A DNA stretch of 64,000 nt from Nageia nagi (Eukaryota > Pinophyta), in the NCBI GenBank assembly GCA_050084985.1, contig JBITNC010000001.1, positions 195,858,001-195,922,000 of the forward strand, read 5' to 3'. The notes beneath the pieces are model-generated. The model did no database searches, had not been told where the DNA came from, and was given only the letters and a program-made list of their open reading frames with translations. The position numbers and the translations under genes were made by a program. This document shows, piece by piece, positions 35,601 to 46,539 of the stretch (positions within the stretch are counted from its first letter, which is position 1; the number at the start of each line of letters is the position of its first letter).

Positions 35601-35700
35601 GATAAGAAAAATACTCTATATTATGAATGAAAATTGGAAGATCATTTGTAAATATGGAGAGAAGGATTCAAATTCAGGTAGGGCAGGTGGGGAAGCACAC
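32675..35700 (+). pseudogene. LINE ORF2: endonuclease end, reverse transcriptase, zf-RVT
   Basis: Endonuclease resumes with RLDK and the catalytic S-D-H site now reads S-N-H at 32737-32745. PFHFENMWLRN follows (32795-32825). RT spans about 33380-34700: LPLSNDEIKHIIFSM-NKSP, ILTKTMANILRMILPHLIAP-QGGF, and the catalytic box QFMDDTIIV with F-M-D-D at 34094-34105. The C-terminal zf-RVT domain near 35290-35420 shows IRKRGKIMVN-CSFC, EESVDHLC, FF. A W-x-IRNKHIF motif near 35540 closes it. RT copies LINE RNA at the nicked target. Many stops. The minus-strand frames at 33678-34035 are shadows. Confidence 0.82.
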
Positions 35701-35889
35701 CTCTCACATGATTAGCGTGACTAAAATAAGGTATGCCTAGAGGAGAGCATGTGTGGAAGTGATATGCCATCTCCCTATACAAATGCCATGGATCAAGAGA
35801 AGATTGTATGGTAATAGTAAGGATAGGTGGAGGATCAAGATATGGTGCTTTGGTAGGAAAATTGAATTTTATCTATTAGAATGAAGTGT

Positions 35890-37480
35890 GCCCATTACCA
35901 ACCTTTATTTTTTTTGCATGTAGAAAGGATGATGATATAGAAACATCTAGAACTAGCTACAGGAGAAGAAATCAAGGAGGACCAAGAGGTTTGGAGAATC
36001 TTACGTAATGGGGACATAAATAATTTTATGGATGCCTTGAATGGACATAATCTAAGCTTGTTGAGGTAGGTAGAATATTTTTGGGATGAAAGAAGAGTGT
36101 TAGTGGATGGGAAAAACTTCTTAATCAACCTTGAATTGATTGAGGTAGCTACAGGAATGGCTAATTAAGGATGAAGGTATACCAAAAATATGAGGAATTT
36201 GATATCTAAAGTATAGTTGTTCTATGGGCAAGGGGTCCTTCTCATGAAGAAAAGAAAATATACCTACCTAATTACTTCTATTCTATATCCATGGGATGAG
36301 ATGGCAAAAGTAATTGAGAAGCTATTCACCATGGAAGGTAGATACATAACTTTTTGGTGTACACTTTAATTTTTTAAATCATTTTAGGGGAAAAAATAGG
36401 ATAAATATTATCTTTTTCCTATTTAATTCTCTAAATGCATACATAAGAAATAATAGGAGAGTAGTGCTAGTTCATTGAGGACTAATCAAAATCCTAGTGA
36501 ACTTTGAATGCTTGGGATCAATTAGGGTGAGGCACCTATATCAACAAGTGTCTATATCCCTTCTACTAGACCCAACACCCATATATTCCTCTATCAATAG
36601 CTCTAACAATAGTCCTCCTCCATCCAAGGAGTATATCTATCCTTTGATTATTTTAGTCTCTTCATATTTAGATGATTCTATCTTGGGTAATGGTAAGAAG
36701 GAAGTTGGATTTGGAGAGAGGATTAAGTTGGTGGAATACTTTGATGATAATGAATAGGAGGATGAAGAGATGGAAGTATTCAATATGGAGGTTGATAAAG
36801 AGAATACAAAGGAAGTGATGGTAACACTAGATGCTATGGGTATGGAGGAGTGCCCCCTTGAGGATCCCCCAAACCAACCAAAAGAGGAAGAGTCAGAAGA
36901 GCTTTGGGTCCCTTCAAAAGAATCATATGGTTGGCACTGATCACCCCTAATTTTGGATATATGAATGTAGATTTACCTATAAGAGATCTAATCTAGATGA
37001 ATGAGGAGGAGATAGATGATCTTCAACAACTCTTAGAGAATTAGAACCCTAAAAATAAATGCTTTGGGTAGGATCCTATGAGCCCCACTAAGCTATAGGT
37101 GCTCATTCCCAAAATAAGATTCAAGAAGGTATACAAGAAGAAACTATACTTTGTTGAATGGGGTTGAATTAGAAGGAGAGGAAAATATTGGAGGAATGTT
37201 TATCTAGTTAGAATAGCAATGAAGGTTATTCAATACCCATGGTACAAAAAATAGAAACTTGATAGGGAAAAGTGGAAGGTGACCTTGGCTTCTCATCAAA
37301 AAGAGAATCCTATGGCCACTCCAATCCCAAATTTAGAAGGTTTGATAAATATGGAAATGGAACTTATCTAGGACTACTTCAATGAGAAATAATCAAACTT
37401 TGAAATTGATTAGAGCTCAATGGTGCAACCAGTGTATGGTTGTTGTGATCGGGATATTATAGAGAAAGTTGATAGCCTAT
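35890..37480 (+). pseudogene. unassigned decayed coding remnant
   Basis: A plus-strand frame is traceable for about 500 codons with few stops: EVWRILRNGDINNFMDALNG, RVLVDGKNFLINLELIEVAT, YPWDEMAKVIEKLFTMEGRY, open 36497-36757 (MNFECLGSIRVRHLY start), then an acidic stretch (EDEEMEVFNMEVDKENTKE) and a CCDRDIIEKVDS end. The composition and the serine/acidic linker look like a real protein, but I cannot name the family. It sits between the LINE zf-RVT end and a poly(A)-like tract, so it may be a transduced or separately inserted piece. Confidence 0.5.
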
Positions 37481-37633
37481 AACCTGTAGCTTTCTATTCA
37501 TCTATGAGGAAATTTTGTGATAGTTTTTTGACTCAAATATAATACTACAAAATATTTATATCATGTATATACAGGTTTTGGGGCCTTATTTTCTAGAAAA
37601 TCCATTATAAATATTTTATACCCTTACCTAAAA

Positions 37634-37646
37634 TAAAAAAAAAAAA
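37634..37646 (+). other. A-tract, possible LINE poly(A) tail
   Basis: Thirteen A residues after CCTAAAAT. It could end the LINE, but homopolymers are common in this AT-rich DNA and no target duplication was found. Confidence 0.35.
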
Positions 37647-37649
37647 AGT

Positions 37650-38090
37650 TGATGGGGTCCTTTCATGCCCCAAGCTTGAAATAACCAAGAATTTATGAGA
37701 ATTTTTTCTCATGGAGTGACCATGGGATTAAGAACATTCATTAGCATAACATTGAATTTTTTATCTATTATTGAGATAATTCAATGTAACTTCTATAAAA
37801 AAGTACCCAATATTCAAATATTCATTAGCCTTACTTATCAACTTAGAATATTTGATCTCATTGACTTTATTAAACTTATTGATTTTAAAAGTAAAGGTAC
37901 ATCATTAACAACATTATTTTCACAAAATTTTGTAACCATTTCTTTTAAAATTTTATTCAATATTCCCATTATAGTGGACATTTTTGAAATATTGATATTT
38001 TCAAATAGAGATTCAAGGATTTGTAGCATGCCCAGTTTGCATAGAATTCGTAGTAGACACATGCTGTTAACATCATGAAAATAGTAATAT
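37650..38090. other. unassigned, one open frame of 127 codons
   Basis: Open plus-strand frame 37695-38078 rich in I, F and L, and an overlapping minus frame. Neither shows a known motif. Composition alone could produce both. Confidence 0.3.
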
Positions 38091-38780
38091 TAGATCTACA
38101 AATTTTAATCTCAATTAATTAACAGTAAGTAATAATATTTTGTATCATAAAATTGTGAAGGAGTATTTTTGTATAACATAATTTTTTTACATAAGTATTA
38201 ATATGACCAAGGTTGACCTTATTGGTGTTTGGTCTATGCATAAGTTAGATAAGCATAATATTAGCCGTTTTGAACTATTAAAATCTTGATAGCATTATTA
38301 ATATTTAAAAGAATCCATAATTTTACATTAATCATGCTATTAACAACATTAAAATGACAAAATTGAACATTTAAGAAAAGAGCACATTCAATTAGCACTA
38401 AGTAACTGCATTTCAAATATTTAATATTATAAAAATATGTGTCTATATAGTGCAATGTTGCTATATTATACCAAATTTTTAGAGATGCAATGGCCTTGAA
38501 TATTCATATTTCATTAGTAAAACATGCATTCTATTTGAAATAATATTCATAAGAATAGCATATGTAATGTTCACTTTTCATATCAGATATTCAAAGAAGT
38601 AATATTGGTCTTTTATATGATAAACATGATCATAACATAACTTGATACAAACATCAAAATATTTGAGATGATATAATTTACCTGCACTTACCTATGTACC
38701 CTAAGAATGGGCAATTTTGTACTTTATGATTTTGAATTTTGAATTCTAAATTTTTGCCTTCTAATTTTTAACATTTTATT
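38091..38780. other. AT-rich, nothing recognised
   Basis: No frame, repeat or site that I can support. Confidence 0.4.
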
Positions 38781-38785
38781 TCTAT

Positions 38786-38878
38786 CTTGCCCCCAACAAA
38801 AACTAAAATTTCCCCTAGCTAAAAATTATATTGCCCCTACCTAAAATTGATAATACCCCCAACTAAGACTATATCCAC
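38786..38878. repeat. minisatellite, four units of about 22 bp
   Basis: Repeated TTGCCCC(C)AACTAAAA-type units (TTGCCCCCAAC, TTTCCCCTAGC, TTGCCCCTACC, TACCCCCAAC). On the minus strand each reads as a G-run, GGGGGCAA-like, recalling the polypurine tracts of the gypsy elements here. Confidence 0.65.
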
Positions 38879-39249
38879 TTTTTCTTGATTTCTCTTGTTT
38901 AATTTTTTTTTATATTTTTCATGAAATGAAACTAGTATTGAATGTAATAACTAGACACAAGACTACTTATACATGAGATATTTGATTATCATGGAAAATT
39001 TGAGAATCTTGATGAGAGATAGATAAAAAAAACAATTGATGAAAGAACAAAACTTGATGAAATGATGAGTATAAAAAGATGTAAAAAGAAAAAAAAAACC
39101 AATATAACATGAATGAAAAGATTAAGATCCAAAGATAGCATGATTAAAAGCTTGATAAAATTTTTCATGGTAACTAAATACATACAAGGGACTAACTTAT
39201 GATATGCAACCTATATGAAATGCATAATAAGAAACTATAATGAAATAAT
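38879..39249. other. AT-rich, nothing recognised
   Basis: Possibly leader or UTR of the minus-strand remnant to its right. A minus frame at 38989-39183 is hydrophobic and low-complexity. Confidence 0.35.
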
Positions 39250-39957
39250 AGGTGATGGAACCACCACTAACAATGAAATCTCTTGTGAGTCTCTCTAATG
39301 TTTTATCATTGTAAGCATTGATATAATTTATCAATTCAATTAATTATATCAATTTTGTCACCTAAAAACCTTTTGATATCATCTATAAAGTAATCAAGAA
39401 TTTCCATTATGATTTGATATTATTTAGGGTACCAATCTTTTTGCTTTTTGAATTCCTATAATTGAATCTCAATTATATCTAATTGAACTAAAACTTTCCC
39501 TATTCCTTGCTTATCAGATTTTTATTTTCTACGTTCAATGGGAAATCAAAATTTATGACATGGGCACCCTATTTAGAATTTTCTATGGCATGGGTATCCT
39601 ATGGTTTCAAGGTTTCATGAGATATTACTTTTCATCAATATTGTTTTAGTTTTGATTGTTGAAGTTGAGTTTGAATTTGAAGTTTAGATTTGATTTAGGT
39701 TGAGGTTTAGGACTATGTTGTTACTTTTGTATTCCATCTTTCTCAAATTTTTGCACACAAAATTTTCTTACATATGGATCTTCTAATAATGTATCTAGTT
39801 ATTTCTTTATAAATACATAATATTTTTCCTTTAAATTAATATCAATATAAATGCCTAATATCAAAGAAGGATTGGAAAACATATTGTCCTTAATTTTATT
39901 GAGTTGATCTTGATGTGACAAATTTTCAAACACAATATCATACATCTCAAACTTATC
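39250..39957 (-). pseudogene. unassigned minus-strand coding remnant, gag-like position
   Basis: Minus-strand frame from 39957 leftward reads DKFEMYDIVFENLSHQDQLN, SNPSLILGIYIDINLKEKYY, LDTLLEDPYVRKFCVQKFEK and, after a decayed gap, IIEIQL-EFKKQKDWYPK and IMEILDYFIDDIKRFLGDKI. These are long coherent segments with few stops. I do not recognise the family. Its place and direction would suit the 5' coding part of the minus-strand LTR-B element, whose LTR now lies beyond the copia insertion. Confidence 0.5.
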
Positions 39958-39960
39958 CTA

Positions 39961-41356
39961 GAATCACTATTTCTCTAAGCTTCAACTCTTAGTTAGTTGA
40001 TGCCACCACGTATAGGTAATTAATTGGTAGTCTTCTATATTTAACTACATCTAAGCTAGATATTGCCTTTGCAATGAATCTAATGGCATAATTCATGTAA
40101 AAACCATATGTTGAGCACTTCAATGCTATTAAGCAAATTTTAAGATATGTTGTAAGGACTAAGGATCTTGCTCTCAAGTATTCTAAGTTTCTCTCATTTT
40201 TCTCTCTAGATTCTCAGATTCTAACTATGGGGGAGATAGAGTTGATAAGAAATCAACATCTACATATGTGTTTAGCATTGATTTAGGTGCAATCTCTTGG
40301 GTTTTTAAGAAGAAACCCACTATTTCTCTTTCCACCATAGAAACTAAATACCATGCCATGTTTTTTGTAGCCTAGGAAGCTAGTTGGCTAAGGCATATTC
40401 TAAATGAAATTGGATATGAGCAAGCTAGTTCATCTTTGATTTCTTCAAATAATCAATTGGCTATTTATTTGGCTAAGAATCATGTGTTTCATTAAAAAAC
40501 AAAACATGTGGAAATCCAAGCACATTTTATTAGAGATAAGGTTCTTATTTGTTCACCAAGCCCCTCCTAAAAGCCTAGTTCTATAAGCTTAGGGATGCTG
40601 TTGGGTTGGTAAAGTTGCCCTCAAGGGGAAGTGAAGTTTGAATTATATATTGAGTTCATGTTTGTGAGGACAAATTCACCCCTAGGAGGATTTTATGCTA
40701 TATAGTGTTCATTTTGTTGTACACCTTCATAGTAAGTTCACTCTATGTGAAGAAATTATTGTACAAATTTTTAAAGCAAAAAGATTGTCCAATCTAGCAT
40801 TGTTCAGTTATCCATGTGCAAGAAACTCTCATGTGTCTTTTGAAACTATTCAATTATCCATATATGAGGAACTCGTATAGGCATGCTTTATTTTGTAATG
40901 ATAATCAACACATGTTTTATATATAGTAGGTGACTACATGTTTTGGCTTAGCATCTTCGTGATGAATTATAGTGCACCATTAATCAGTTCATTATGGCAT
41001 TTGTGTGATTCATCTATCCTTGTTGATACAAATATGTTGCATCTAACTAATCTTACTATTTGAGCTACTTATGACCTACAAGTTCCTTTGAGATTGTAGG
41101 TTACTTACTTTGGGTATGTAGACTCTTGGAGACTTTTCATGACTTTCAGTTGGATGACTACTTCATGTACATCAAAACCAATTGTGGTTAATGATTGTAT
41201 TTGGTGAAGTAGTGAGTCTCAAACTAGATCTTGCTTACTTCACAAATATGTAAAAAGTTATTATCTTTGGTTGTATTTATTTGGAGGAGAACTCTCTTAC
41301 TTTCTCTTCTTCTTCTCTCTTAATTCACACTATCCCAATATTGCATTAAGGGGAAG
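39961..41356 (+). mobile_element. 3' fragment of a copia element (end of RT, RNase H, 3' UTR)
   Basis: From 39961 the sequence matches 47355-48800 of the neighbouring copia element: the end of RT, RNase H (YGGDRVDKKSTSTYVFS-like near 40225, SLSTIETKYHAM near 40330), the 3' UTR with TTGTACACCTTCATAG, and a PPT ending at 41356. A stretch of about 50 bp is deleted near 40547. The 5' end is a blunt junction with unrelated minus-strand coding sequence. It shares its 3' LTR (41357-41848) with the next copy. Confidence 0.85.
41347..41356 (+). other. copia polypurine tract
   Basis: TAAGGGGAAG directly before the LTR TGTTAGAATG. Counterparts are TAAGGGAGAG at 48791 and TTAAGGGGGAG at 62841. Confidence 0.75.
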
Positions 41357-41848
41357 TGTTAGAATGTATACTGCATTATTGTAAAGGTTTTATAATAATC
41401 TTCTAAGTTCACTAGTACTTAAGGGTATCATATGATACCTTAATAATTTAAATGAATATGATGATGTAACTTATCCTATACTCCATATCATGAGCATGCC
41501 CCTTAGGTAAAAGGATGTGCATGTCATGCTTTTGTACATTAGGTAAAAGGGTGATCCAAAGAGAGATTTTAGCCTATAAATAGAAGGCTCCCTTTTTGAA
41601 TCACATACCAATTTGTGTAATAAAGTTATGTTATAGTATAGTATCTAGAAGAAAAGTTTAGGAGGATTGTAAGAGTTCATATTGGTGAATGAAGTGAGAT
41701 CTAGTTAGTGGATGTACTCCTAGTTGGAAGAACTAGTTACATCTTGTGTTATGTTGTGAGATTGCTTTATGAGTTATTTAGATGTGTTTGTGAGCTTTCA
41801 AGAGATCTTGGTTGATTAGAAATTATATTGTTAGTATTAGTTCCTTCA
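41357..41848 (+). repeat. copia LTR shared by two tandem copies, 492 bp
   Basis: Starts TGTTAGAATGTA after a PPT and ends TTCCTTCA before a PBS. It is thus at once the 3' LTR of the fragment on the left and the 5' LTR of the element on the right. Contains TATAAATA at 41575-41582 and the U3 inverted repeat near 41414-41448. Confidence 0.9.
41575..41582 (+). promoter_or_regulatory. copia LTR TATA box
   Basis: TATAAATA followed by GAAGGCTCCC; identical context at 49023-49030 and 55016-55023, near-identical at 63074-63081. Confidence 0.75.
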
Positions 41849-41851
41849 AAT

Positions 41852-41863
41852 TGGTATCAAATC
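41852..41863 (+). other. primer binding site, initiator-Met tRNA type
   Basis: TGGTATCAAATC, two to three bases after the LTR end; the intact form TGGTATCAGAGC is at 55296. Confidence 0.8.
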
Positions 41864-44168
41864 ACCTTGGAGGCTCCTCTCTACATCCTTGGTGTTGAGG
41901 CTCTTCATCTTCAACTTGGAGGTCCTCATTCTTTATCTTTCAATCCATTATAGGTAAAAATTATTTAAGGTATAATCTTACTTCACTTTATCTTGGATTT
42001 CTAATATATTTTGTGTTATGTTAATCTTTATTTATGACAAATTTTCTCTAAATAAAAATATATTTACTTGCTTTTTTTTTTTACTAACATGTCTCATTGT
42101 TAGTTGGAACTTGTTAAAACTACATATTATATTGCTATAATTTGGCATATACTATTTTTTTGTGAGGTTTTACTATATCAAAAGTTTGAGTAAATTTTTT
42201 TCCCTTCAAATATACATGCAAAATCTCATTTTTGTTTTACTAACTAAAAATAAAAAGGGAGAATAGGACCTTATTTACAAAATTTACATATTAGTTTATT
42301 TATCTTTTCAAATATATAGATATTTTATATCTATTTGCAAAAGAGGTGAGGTTTAGAATTTTTTTCTATACAAAAAAAGAAGGGGGACTTTACATATTTA
42401 GTATTAAATCCATATAAAACCTTTAAATCCTCTATATTTTTTTTAGTTATTCTTTTACCTAACTTGGTGCATAGTAAAAAGGTGGGGTTCATACTTAATG
42501 ATATTGGTGGTGCATTTAATCCTTTTCTTGCAAATAGGCAAATCATCATTTTTTTTTCTGACTTGGAGTGTCTAGAGAAATCAAATTGCCTTAAAAGTAT
42601 TTGACTCAAGTCCTTAGAAGGAAAGTAGCATTAATAGCTAAGTCAAAATAAAGGTTTATCATCATTTCCTCTCTCTATATATATTTTTTAAAAATACCTC
42701 ATTTTTTTAATCTTGATGATTACATTTTACTTAAAGATAGGTATTTATGTTGAAAAATATTTGTTGCATGCAATTACTTAGTTATGAATATCATTTTTAA
42801 CAAGCATGCTTATTCAAGTTTTCTTTAAAAGGATCCATTTTTTAAGTAAAAGAGGGGGAAATTTTATAATTCTTTAGTTAATTTTATTTTATCCTTATAA
42901 TTGCATAGAATTTAAAGTCTTTATAAAATCCTTATGAAAAAACAAACTTGGAAATGATGCTTGCTAAAGTATTTATCCTTTATGACATGTCAATTATCTA
43001 ATTTTTTAAGTGTTTATAAATTCCTTATGCAATACTTAAAATTTTATGATCTTTAATGCAATGCTATAAATTCAATATTATGTCTCTTTAAAAGTTTTAG
43101 AGTTAACTTATGGAAATTAAGGAAATAATGCATGCTTAGTACTTAAAATTCTTTGCTACAGTTTTACTTAATCTTTTAAGTCATGATCCATTTGATGATT
43201 CTCTAATTTTACTTCCTTATGAAAAGTTAACTTATGCAAATAAATATGAATGATATATGCTTAAATATTTAATGCATACTTATTAATTTTAAGTTATGGT
43301 TTGATGCATGCTAAGTATTTTCTTATGCAAAGTTAACTTGTGCAAATTATGAACCTATGTAAAGATGTTCTATAGGGGTTCATAAACAAAACTCATTGGA
43401 CTCTTAAGGTTCCAAGTTATGAATGGATGATGTTTAATTGATGCACTTTACTTCATGTTTTGCATTTTTTACTTTATTTATTTATGCAAAATTACAAACA
43501 TTGAAATGAGAAACCCCATAAAATGAAAACATTTGCACGTGCATTCTGCAACATGACTTATTTAGGGAACCATGAGGTGAGGATAGGTAGACTGGAGCCT
43601 TTAAGTCCAATGATCCAAATGGTGAAAATTTCATATTTTTCAATTGGATCTAAGTATTGTTTTGGTCTAGATATAACTCCAATAGGTGGACAAGCATGTG
43701 TGTAGTGATACCACATGTCCACACATCCATTCGAGGATTATCTTGATAACCTAGGAGGATAAATTGAAACATATTCAAGATTAATAATTTATTCAATCCA
43801 ATAAATATCATAACCTTGAAAAATAGTAGGTACTTCTCCTTGTGAGAAAATATAATATTTACCAAGGCAAACTAGTTGAGGATTGGTAGTACTTAGGCTC
43901 CTCTTGTACAAGCATCCAAGTGAAGACCTAATTTTAGATAAGAAAACAAACCTTAATAATGTTACTCTACATCTACAGTTCTTGATATGAGAAATGTATT
44001 TGGGTAAATGGGTTATTATCTAAGTTGTAAAATATTTGCACTTATGAATAAAATCAAGTATGTCTCTAGTGTTAAATTTAACATGTATTATTTACTTGGT
44101 TAAAACTTAACATATAATGTTATTTATTGAACCACATGCTTATTATTTTTCACATTCTTGTGTAGAAA
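41864..44168 (+). other. copia leader (2.3 kb)
   Basis: AT-rich with many T and A runs. Holds the conserved block at about 43490-43730, in which a 60-codon frame (43523-43705) is open. No other coding signal. Confidence 0.65.
43523..43705 (+). other. conserved leader block with 60-codon frame
   Basis: The frame (M-K-T-F-A-R-A-F-C-N-M-T-Y-L start) has the same start, length and stop as 57734-57916, with most residues matching (CNMTYLG, EVRIGRLEPL, MIQMVK). The third family member (2120-2330, minus) keeps the DNA block but breaks the frame. Coding is therefore doubtful; sequence conservation is clear. Confidence 0.5.
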
Positions 44169-45040
44169 ATGGAAGACTCTTTTTTATCCAAACACATTCT
44201 CAATGGTTCCAACTTTGGTATTTGGGAACCATATATGAGAGTTGAATTATAGGTAAGAAAGCTTTGGTAAATAGTGAATGAGGACCCTATACCTCCTACA
44301 TATGAGAAGGCACTAGAGGCTTACAACATGAAGAATGAGTTGGCTACCTCCATGATTTTTCATGCAATTTTAGATGATTTGCTCTTGATGATTTCCTATT
44401 CAACCTTGATAAAAGAAGATTGGGATAAGCTTAAGAAAATCTACCTTGGTTCAAATTTTTCAAGAAGGTTTACCATTCTCCAAAAATTGCTTCAATCTCA
44501 TCAAGAGGAACATGAAAATGTTGCCATATTCTTGAATAAGTAATTGACCTAAGGGCCCAACTTGTTCCTTATAGGTACAATTGGATCAATGATGATTTCA
44601 TGGTCTTCATCATTCTTCAAAACATTTATTCATATTTTGGAAACTTTATGATGGTTATGGAAACAAGGCTTGATGATGAAGAAGAAGTCTTCTCCCTTGA
44701 GAACCTTTCTAGACTCATTTTAAAGTATGAGGAAACTCTTAACAAAAAGGTGTTGATTTTTTCTCCTAAAGATAATAATATTGCTCTTGGAGCAACCAAA
44801 ATTCCTTTCAAGAAGAAGTTCAACCATCAAACAAAATCTTATCCTTCATCTTCCAAAAGGTTTGAGACAAGAGGTAATGGCAACAATAGTAGTAGGAACA
44901 ATGGCAACAACAACCACTTCAAGCAAAGAGATGGAAAAGGCAAAGCAAACAGTCCATATACTAAGAAAAAGTTTGATCATGATTGTAACTATTATGGCCA
45001 ACAAGGTCACAAAGAATTTGATTGATATAAAAATAAAAGA
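44169..45040 (+). pseudogene. gag: copia gag
   Basis: ATG at 44169 (MEDSFLSKHILNGSNFGIWE). Open core 44274-44543: YEKALEAYNMKNELATSMIF, LIKEDWDKLKKIYLGSNFS, RRFTILQKLLQ. After a stop it continues (MVMETRLDDEEEV, LENLSRLILKYEE). It ends in a basic, N-rich stretch and one zinc knuckle CNYYGQQGHKEFD near 44984, where the second C is now Y. The overlapping 44781-45236 frame is a shadow. Confidence 0.83.
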
Positions 45041-45099
45041 GAGGAAAAGAACAAAGGTAATGGTAATGTATAGAACTTCAAAGAAAAGAAGAATATTCA

Positions 45100-45470
45100 A
45101 GCTAGTTTTACTGCAATGCTCTACTCCATGTTTGGCACTTTTTCATCTAATTGGATTGTTGACTCTAGTTGCACTAATCACCTATGCTTTGAAAAATATA
45201 ACTTTGAAAATTTTCACAAGTATAAGAAAGATGTAGTTGTGATAGGTGGTAAGTCTATCCTTGAAGTCTAAGGAATTGGGAGTGTCTTGATTTATGGAAA
45301 GGTTCTTGAAAAATATGTTTTATATTCCTAATCTAAGAATGAACCTTCTCTCCATGATCTAAGTTGTAAGAAAAAGGTACTTTTTTGAGTTCAACACTTA
45401 ATCTTGATGCATCAAGAAAGGACATGCCATGCTGGTTAAAGGGTTAGTAAAAGATGATCTCTATATTATG
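45100..45470 (+). pseudogene. copia protease
   Basis: WIVDSSCTNHLCFEKYNFEN near 45150, with D-S-S where D-S-G is expected, then VVIGGKSILEV and GIGSVLIYGKVL. This is the copia protease order. It processes Gag-Pol. Confidence 0.75.
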
Positions 45471-46320
45471 GATCAAGTTCCAATAAAGATGTATCTTGCT
45501 ACAAATATGTGTTCTATATGCAATCTTTGGCACCAAAATTTAGGGCCCTTAACCATAAGAGTATTTAAGTTATAAAAGAGTAATAACTTATGAAAGGTTG
45601 TCCTTCTTTTTCTCCTTTGATTGGTCTATGCAAGAAGTGCATTCTTTAGAAAATGCATAGACAAAAGTTTGAAAAAGATAAGGCAACAAGAGCATCTCAA
45701 CCTCTTCAACTTGTGCATTCAGATTTGATAAGTCCCATTTCAAACTAAATCACTTGGAGTAGCATCTTACATTTTGACCTTCATTGATGAATTTAGTAGA
45801 TTGATCTTTGGATATCTATACTTGAGCATAAGAATCAAACCTTTGAGAGTTTTTAAGATTTTTAAGGCCTTTGTTAAGAATCAAACTAACCTTAAAATCA
45901 AGATGTTGAGATTAGATAATAGGGAGAATATAACAATGAGTTTAATGACTATTATGCTAAGTATAGAATCAAGAGGTATTTTACAATTCCATACACTCCT
46001 TAGTAAAATGGTGTTGTTGAAAGGAAAAATAGGATAATTATGAATATGGCTAGATGCATGCTAGGTAATCTTCCTAGTTTCTTATGTAGTGAAGCTATGA
46101 TCTTGAATAGGTGTTCCATAAAAGCCATTCAGGGTAAAACTCCTTTTGAGGCATGGTTAGGAAGAAAACCTAACATTTTTCACCTTAAGGTGTTTGATTG
46201 TGAAGTATTCTCCTACATTGTTTTTGAAGAAAAGCAAAAGTTGGACAAAAGAGCTAAAAAGTGTATCTTTATGGGTTATGATAGTTAGAATAGAGGCTAT
46301 AATATCTATCTCCATCCTAT
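45471..46320 (+). pseudogene. copia pre-integrase and integrase
   Basis: Pre-integrase motif near 45520 (LWHQNLGPL). The integrase core has LVHSDLISPI near 45710, TFIDEFSRLIFGYLY at 45774-45818, KMLRLDNRENI near 45900 (the D-N-G site reads D-N-R) and, open at 46040-46288, MNMARCMLGNLPSF, LNRCSIKAIQGKTPFEAWLG, KPNIFHLKVFDCEVFSYI. It joins cDNA to the genome. Stops separate the pieces. Confidence 0.82.
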
Positions 46321-46539
46321 AAAGTAGTGTTTATTTTAAGAGATGTAAATTTTAATGAACTTATTAAAAAATTTATTTCTTATGAGGATGTGGATGATTG
46401 AGAGGACTCTTCAGTTGCACCTAGCTAGTTAGATATTGATGTAGACAAGTCATCTTAGGAGCAAAATTCTCCAACACAAAGGGTAATAAGGAGCTTGACC
46501 TTGAACAAATCCTTATTTGCCAAGTTTAACAATAAGCAT

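Larger units (their letters stand above)
13640..35700 (+). mobile_element. LINE (non-LTR retrotransposon) split in three by two gypsy elements
   Basis: Three co-linear plus-strand pieces form one LINE: ORF1 with a DUF4283-like domain and zinc knuckle (13640-14751), ORF2 endonuclease start (22970-23583), and endonuclease end, reverse transcriptase and zf-RVT (32675-35700). The gaps are exactly the gypsy elements 14752-22969 and 23584-32669. The endonuclease reads through the second gap: it breaks off after KLIMCKIERI and resumes with a RLDK-like motif. It is decayed. A possible poly(A) lies at 37634-37646, but an unassigned coding remnant intervenes, so the true 3' end is uncertain. Confidence 0.82.

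Noticed and set aside
37634-37646. Firm LINE 3' end
   Set aside because: Poly(A) is short, such runs are frequent here, and no target duplication could be paired with a 5' end.
37695-38078. 127-codon plus-strand open frame
   Set aside because: I/F/L-rich, no motif, and a minus frame overlaps it; composition can explain both. Kept only as unassigned.
38786-38878. CRISPR-like regular repeats
   Set aside because: Units are only about 22 bp, imperfect, and without spacers; this is a minisatellite in plant DNA.
44781-45236. 151-codon plus frame overlapping copia gag
   Set aside because: Frame-shifted shadow of the gag tail and zinc knuckle; low-complexity residues only.
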